The notes beneath the pieces were generated by a model that ran no database searches, was not told where the DNA came from, and was given only the letters and a program-made list of their open reading frames with translations. The position numbers and the translations under genes were made by a program. Of a DNA stretch of 11,681 nt, positions 7,589 to 11,681 are shown piece by piece; the stretch's first letter is position 1; every line of letters starts with the position of its first letter. Origin of the DNA: Glomus cerebriforme (lineage: Eukaryota; Glomeromycota; Glomeromycetes; Glomerales; Glomeraceae). The stretch is taken from assembly GCA_003550305.1 (NCBI GenBank), contig QKYT01000040.1, positions 88,076-99,756 of the forward strand, read 5' to 3'.

Positions 7589-8731
7589 GGAATGAAAAAA
7601 ATTAAATTTTCTTCCCAAATACTCTGTTTTTATAAGTTTCGATTTTGTATTTTATATAAATTTCCTTATATTAATAATCATTTACTTATTTGGTTATGGT
7701 AAATGAGAAGTTAAAATGGGTTGTTAATTATGTTTAATATTTTAAATCAATTGACTAGTTCTAGATTCTTAATTTTACTATAAAAGAAAAAAGTTCACAA
7801 ATAGATCCACAAACAATGAAATTTGCATATGACAGATTCCATATTTATTCATATTGTAATTCCACATTAACCTTTATCTACGGCGGTATGTGCTGTAGTA
7901 CGATAGAATATTTTCTTAAAGTGATTTGATATTATTATTAAATTTTTTTTTATTTAAGGGTTGTTCTAATTATAGAATGTTTTGAATTTTTAATTCCTCA
8001 TTTTGCTACACGAGAATTTTAATTTGTCGTACACCATCTAGTATAGTACAGTTAATCATCTATAACAAATAAATATGTAAAGAAACAATCTAAATTCTTT
8101 TTTTTTTTTGTGACACATTAACCGTCAATCGGACACACGGAGTATAGCGACACAATGATGTCATATTATGTAAATATTGTGAAAAAATTAATAGTTTCGT
8201 ACTTTATCATGGTTTCTAAAATTTTTTTTGCGGCTTTTGGAAATCTATTTATTTTTCTTTACATTAAATTTATTACATATAAAGAGTTATTATTAAAAAA
8301 AAATTATATAAATTTATTTTAAAAGAAATTTACAAACTCAAAGGAAATCATTATTTCAGTTTATAGGAATTGTATTTATTTTTATTTAAATAAAAATTCA
8401 TTACTTGAACAGATGATAACTGAAATTTCAGAATTTTTGTAGGCAAATATGCAAATATGCTTTCTAAGACCTTGATGAGCGAGACTTTATTATAAATTAT
8501 ATAGCATATATCAAACGCTAAACTTATGAAGGTTTCATGACTTTAAAAATTCTTAACAATTAAAAGTTTTGTAATACTGTATACAGTAGAAAGCTCTATA
8601 AACCTTAATAAAACTGAATTATAACTAAATTTATTTTTAAAAATTTTTATTATGTTGCTAATTTATTATATTTTTACATACTGTATGTTATATACATATA
8701 TAATAATAATTCTGCGCTGCGATATATGAAT
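7589..8731. other. Intergenic DNA between paralogues, holding the unit junction
   Basis: No gene is supported. Bases 7589 to about 7816 are the upstream flank of copy A, homologous to about 10357 to 10593. From about 7830 the sequence is the downstream flank of copy B, homologous to the sequence from about 5290. Bases 8100 to 8730 are largely unique AT-rich sequence with a short GCAAATAT doublet near 8442 to 8459 and a TACTGTATACAGTA-like palindrome at about 8575 to 8588. Confidence 0.5.
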
Positions 8732-10312
8732 CTATGGAATTTGTACTTCATTTTCATCATTATTCTCACCTTCTGGTAACCAACTGATATCGACGACATG
8801 TTTAAGGAAATTTTTTAAGCATTAATTTCTTCATTTAATAACTCTATTATTTCTTCATTACTTGCAATATTATTTTCAATATTATCGTTATTATTTCTAT
8901 TAGCTAGAGATTCAGGATTTAATCCTATTCGTCTAAGTCTTTCAAGTGTTGTATCTCTGAAGATTATCCTGTCTATAATTCCCCATCGCTTGATGGCCGT
9001 AACACCTAAAATAATTGATAAAAATAAATGTAAATATGAATACTAGAGGCAATAGATGTTATGAAAAATAATAAATATATTAACATATAATTAATTACCG
9101 AATAGATAAGTATAAAGTGCTAATAAAAACCCTCCAACTGCTAATACATTAGAAATAACGGACAGAAACTAATATAATTGATGAAATGATTTTTTTAATA
9201 ATAATGACAATGGCAATAATAATTATTGATATTAAATACACTTCTTGCATTTTTGTTCCTTTGGTCAGCTTGAATCTCGGCTACAAAATTAACGGGGTCA
9301 ATCATAAATCCTGAATCAGCAACTTCGAAATATGAAGAATTTCGAGTCGTCGGATCTAAAAAGTTTATTACAGTATTTACAAATGTCGACATATATATAT
9401 ATATGATAAAGAAAAAATTTATTCAACTTACAAATAATTGTCGTAATATATGTTTGTGAATCATATATTGGAGGTAATCCGAAATCATTTCGGATCGAAC
9501 CTTTCAACACTTTTCTTACTTTTTGGTTCATTCGAATATGGTAAATCTAATAAAAAAATATTTTTTATTCATTACAAACAATTTTAATTAAAATAAAATA
9601 TTGCAACATTTAATTATTATTATTTACATATTTTCTCCCGAGAAAATATCTATTTGCTCGGAATATTGACGTAATCAATGATGATGAACCCTCAAAATAA
9701 GTGTCTCTAGTCGTCTCATTATACATGTTATTCGCCATGGTCAAATTTGTTGAATCAAATATGTTGATAGTAAAAGCCGGTGGACTACCATCAATAAGAG
9801 TAACATCATTAATAATATTAAATATAAATAATATTCTTTTTAACTTTTGAAGTGATTCATCATCGGGAAATGTTAACCCATTTGGCGAAAATTTTCCTGT
9901 CCATAGACCATTGTCGGGATTAAGTGTGGGCTGAGTGATATGGTCCAAACAATCTCTACTATTAGCATCGTCATCTTAAAAATAAATAAACGAAATAAAT
10001 ATACTCATAGTGCATAATACAACATATAAGATACAGTATATATTATGTGGACTTTACCAAAATATTTATACTTTAAAAAATTACAACTTATGACGAATTG
10101 TTCCGCTAATTGCATTGAAATTACTGGTGAAGGAAATTGCTTAATCTGTGAATTTTCAAAAGTAACCGTAGGTAGGTCATTAAAAACACCGATGGTGAGA
10201 ATAACTGAAACTAGTATAATAATTCCAAAAAATATTAGGATAATAATCAATTTAAAAGATAAAATTTTCTTGGATTAAGCGATAATATCTCTTTTATGTA
10301 ATTTGAAACCAT
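8732..10312 (-). pseudogene. Two-helix membrane protein, copy B, disrupted paralogue
   Basis: The exons mirror copy A: 10312-10058, 9974-9628, 9546-9432, 9355-9249, 9168-9099 and 9005-8732, with introns of 83, 81, 76, 80 and 93 bases. Three lesions are seen. First, relative to copy A one base is missing in exon 1 next to the T run at 10254 to 10257, so the conserved ATG frame stops after 21 codons (TGA at 10247 to 10249), before the first membrane helix. Second, intron 4 begins GCAAGA instead of GTAAGA (9248). Third, one T is missing in exon 6, giving an in-frame TAA at 8815 to 8817 that removes the C-terminal leucine-rich helix; the ancestral stop is at 8732 to 8734. Everything else is open and well conserved: both ectodomain cysteines, all phases, and an unchanged second helix. 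It could be a young pseudogene, a gene with real but tolerable changes, or an intact gene with base-calling errors in T runs. Confidence 0.7.
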
Positions 10313-10320
10313 TTTCTTTC

Positions 10321-10356
10321 AAAAGTGAATTTTAATATTCGAAAGTGAAGGAATAT
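10321..10356 (-). promoter_or_regulatory. 36-base upstream block identical in both paralogues (copy B)
   Basis: It is identical to 7553 to 7588 and ends 8 bases before the ATG at 10312. In this copy a TGA lies in frame just upstream of the ATG, within this leader, which shows that the leader is not part of the coding frame and supports the choice of start in both copies. Confidence 0.45.
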
Positions 10357-10593
10357 ATAATGGAAAAAATTAATTTTTCTCCCCAAGAATCTGTTTTATT
10401 TATAGTTTTCAATTTTGTATTTAGTTATATGAATTTTCTTATATAAATGGTCATTTAAAAAATTTTTACTTGCTGTTTTAGGATAGGGTAACAGGCAGTT
10501 AAAATGATTTGAATTTTTAATTGATGTTTCATATTTTAATTCTAGAATTTTTAAATCTACTAATGAAAGAGAAAAAAGAACCACAAATAATGG

Positions 10594-11681
10594 TAGTTAA
10601 TCGGACAAACGTGTTTGTATGCTCACAATATGATTGGTCACCCAATGATAATCGATTCCTGAATTTATTGCTTGAATTTGTATGACAAACTTGTATCACA
10701 GATTCACAGCATATTAAAAAATAATTGAAGCTCAATATCTTATTATATTCAGATATACTGTACATATAAAAAAGGATTTTTAAGATTTTTTTTTTTATTT
10801 CCGTGAGAAATTTATAAATTATTATCTATAAGCCGAAATCATTTAATTTACAACACCTACACTTACAAAAAAAAGTTAACAAGTAAGATCCACTTCAAGC
10901 CAATCTTCATTTAACATATTCCCATCCCCTGTTTTTTAGTTAAATAATTCATATTTTAGGGTGTGATACGAGTGTGACAAATATTTACATGGTAGAAACT
11001 AAAAAATTTGGTGGGATACTGGGGAATATTAAAAATGACTATATAACTAATCTGACCTCCCCACAGCTCAGGGTAGTTCAAGTTTCCTCTTTTTTTTTTA
11101 AAAAAAAACGGTACAGGCCAGAATTAAAAAATTTTGGCTAAAATTTTAAAGCTTTAAATAATACTTTAATTCCGACCAAAACTAATAATAATTTTGGCTA
11201 TATTTTTATGTTTTTTTTATTCCCATATTTTGACTTATGTTAAACAATGTCTTAAATAACAAATGTATAATATTAAAATTGTAAATATTTATTATTCCAT
11301 TTACTGTACTAGAGCTTATATTATTCTCATGTGCATTTAATATTAAGTATACTGTATCTGGAATATGATCTTTCTCGTTTAGCTTAATATTAGTTAAACT
11401 TAAAATATTTATCTATTTACTTAAAATCAGGATCAAACATTTAGATATTAATATACAGACCAACATAATGCGATAAAATTTTAAAATTTTGATTGATCCG
11501 AGTTGAATTTATCAATTTATAAAGAAAAGAAAAAAAACCATGCTTGTCTAAATAAAATAAAAAAAAATGAAAAAAAATTTTAATAATAAGGGAATTACCC
11601 ATCTCCTTGTTTGTCTAAATAAAAAAAAATCAAGAAAAAAAAGAAAAAATAAAGTATTATGAAGGAATTAAAAAAAATAAA
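10594..11681. other. AT-rich intergenic DNA with repeats
   Basis: No confident gene is present. A speculative terminal exon on the minus strand (10876 to 10928) is discussed among the findings. Bases 11090 to 11108 are a run of ten T followed by nine A. GGCCAGAATTAA (11117 to 11128) is inverted and imperfectly repeated as TTAATTCCGACC (11167 to 11178), which resembles the TTAATTCCGGCC in the element near 2356. The last 140 bases are A-rich, with TTGTCTAAATAAAA at 11544 and again at 11611. Confidence 0.4.

Larger units (their letters stand above)
5290..7816 (-). repeat. Tandem duplication unit A (gene plus flanks)
   Basis: This unit contains the intact two-helix membrane protein gene and its flanking DNA. 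It is paralogous to 7830 to 10593 in the same orientation. Homology goes beyond the gene: CACGAGAATTTTAATTTGT at 5610 to 5628 recurs at 8009 to 8027, the preceding TTTTGAATTTTTAATTC-type stretch recurs as well, and the upstream side aligns as far as CCACAAACAATGG-like sequence near 7816 and 10593. Boundaries are approximate because the non-coding parts have diverged. Confidence 0.7.
7830..10593 (-). repeat. Tandem duplication unit B (pseudogene plus flanks)
   Basis: This is the second head-to-tail copy of the unit at 5290 to 7816. It is somewhat longer, mainly because of extra sequence 3' of the gene (about 8100 to 8650). Exons 2 to 5 are the same lengths as in unit A (347, 115, 107 and 70 bases), while introns differ in length and are poorly alignable, so the duplication is not very recent. 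Confidence 0.7.

Noticed and set aside
7544..7618. N-terminal extension of the copy A protein to an ATG at 7618
   Set aside because: Copy B has an in-frame stop just before the conserved ATG, and the extension spans the identical 36-base leader block, which behaves as non-coding sequence.
10045..10278. 77-codon plus-strand open frame
   Set aside because: It is the antisense shadow of exon 1 of copy B.
10396..10765. Two overlapping minus-strand open frames upstream of copy B
   Set aside because: They cover the duplicated non-coding flank; the homologous flank of copy A is not open in the same frames, so coding is not supported.
11544..11624. Tandem or CRISPR-like array from the repeated TTGTCTAAATAAAA
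   Set aside because: Only two copies 67 bases apart in A-rich sequence, in what looks like a eukaryotic genome.

Overview
The window looks like nuclear DNA of a very AT-rich fungus, most likely an arbuscular mycorrhizal fungus (Glomeromycotina, Rhizophagus-like). The reasons are the low GC content with long A and T homopolymers, the short 70 to 93 base GT-AG introns with GTAAGT/GTAAAT-type donors, and predicted membrane proteins that resemble the large uncharacterised families I associate with that lineage. The assignment is by recognition, not by a search. No rRNA, tRNA or CRISPR array is visible.

Layout. Bases 1 to 1009 hold no gene, only degenerate repeats and small hairpins. Bases 1010 to 2256 form one long imperfect inverted repeat with arms of roughly 530 to 630 bases and a loop of about 90 bases, which looks like a foldback or MITE-like element without a credible protein. 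A second, smaller inverted-repeat element (about 2319 to 2600) ends roughly 110 bases before a single-exon gene (2713 to 3711, + strand) for a 332-residue multi-pass membrane protein. A third inverted-repeat element (4207 to 4356) is flanked by a 4-base direct repeat. A GC-rich, hairpin-forming island sits at 5203 to 5280.

The right half is a head-to-tail duplication of a segment of about 2.5 to 2.75 kb, on the minus strand. Copy A (5916 to 7543) is an intact six-exon gene that I could join by hand into a 405-residue protein: a basic N-terminus, one membrane helix, an ectodomain of about 230 residues with two cysteines, a second membrane helix and a basic cytosolic tail ending in a leucine-rich helix. 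Copy B (8732 to 10312) keeps the same six exons and the same splice positions, but has two one-base deletions (one near each end) and a GC instead of GT donor in intron 4. It is therefore called a probable pseudogene, or a gene with assembly errors in T runs. The duplication includes the flanking non-coding DNA, and a 36-base block just upstream of both start codons is identical.

The last 1.1 kb is AT-rich intergenic DNA with repeats and one speculative terminal exon. Nothing shows a functional link between the + strand membrane protein and the two minus-strand paralogues beyond proximity.
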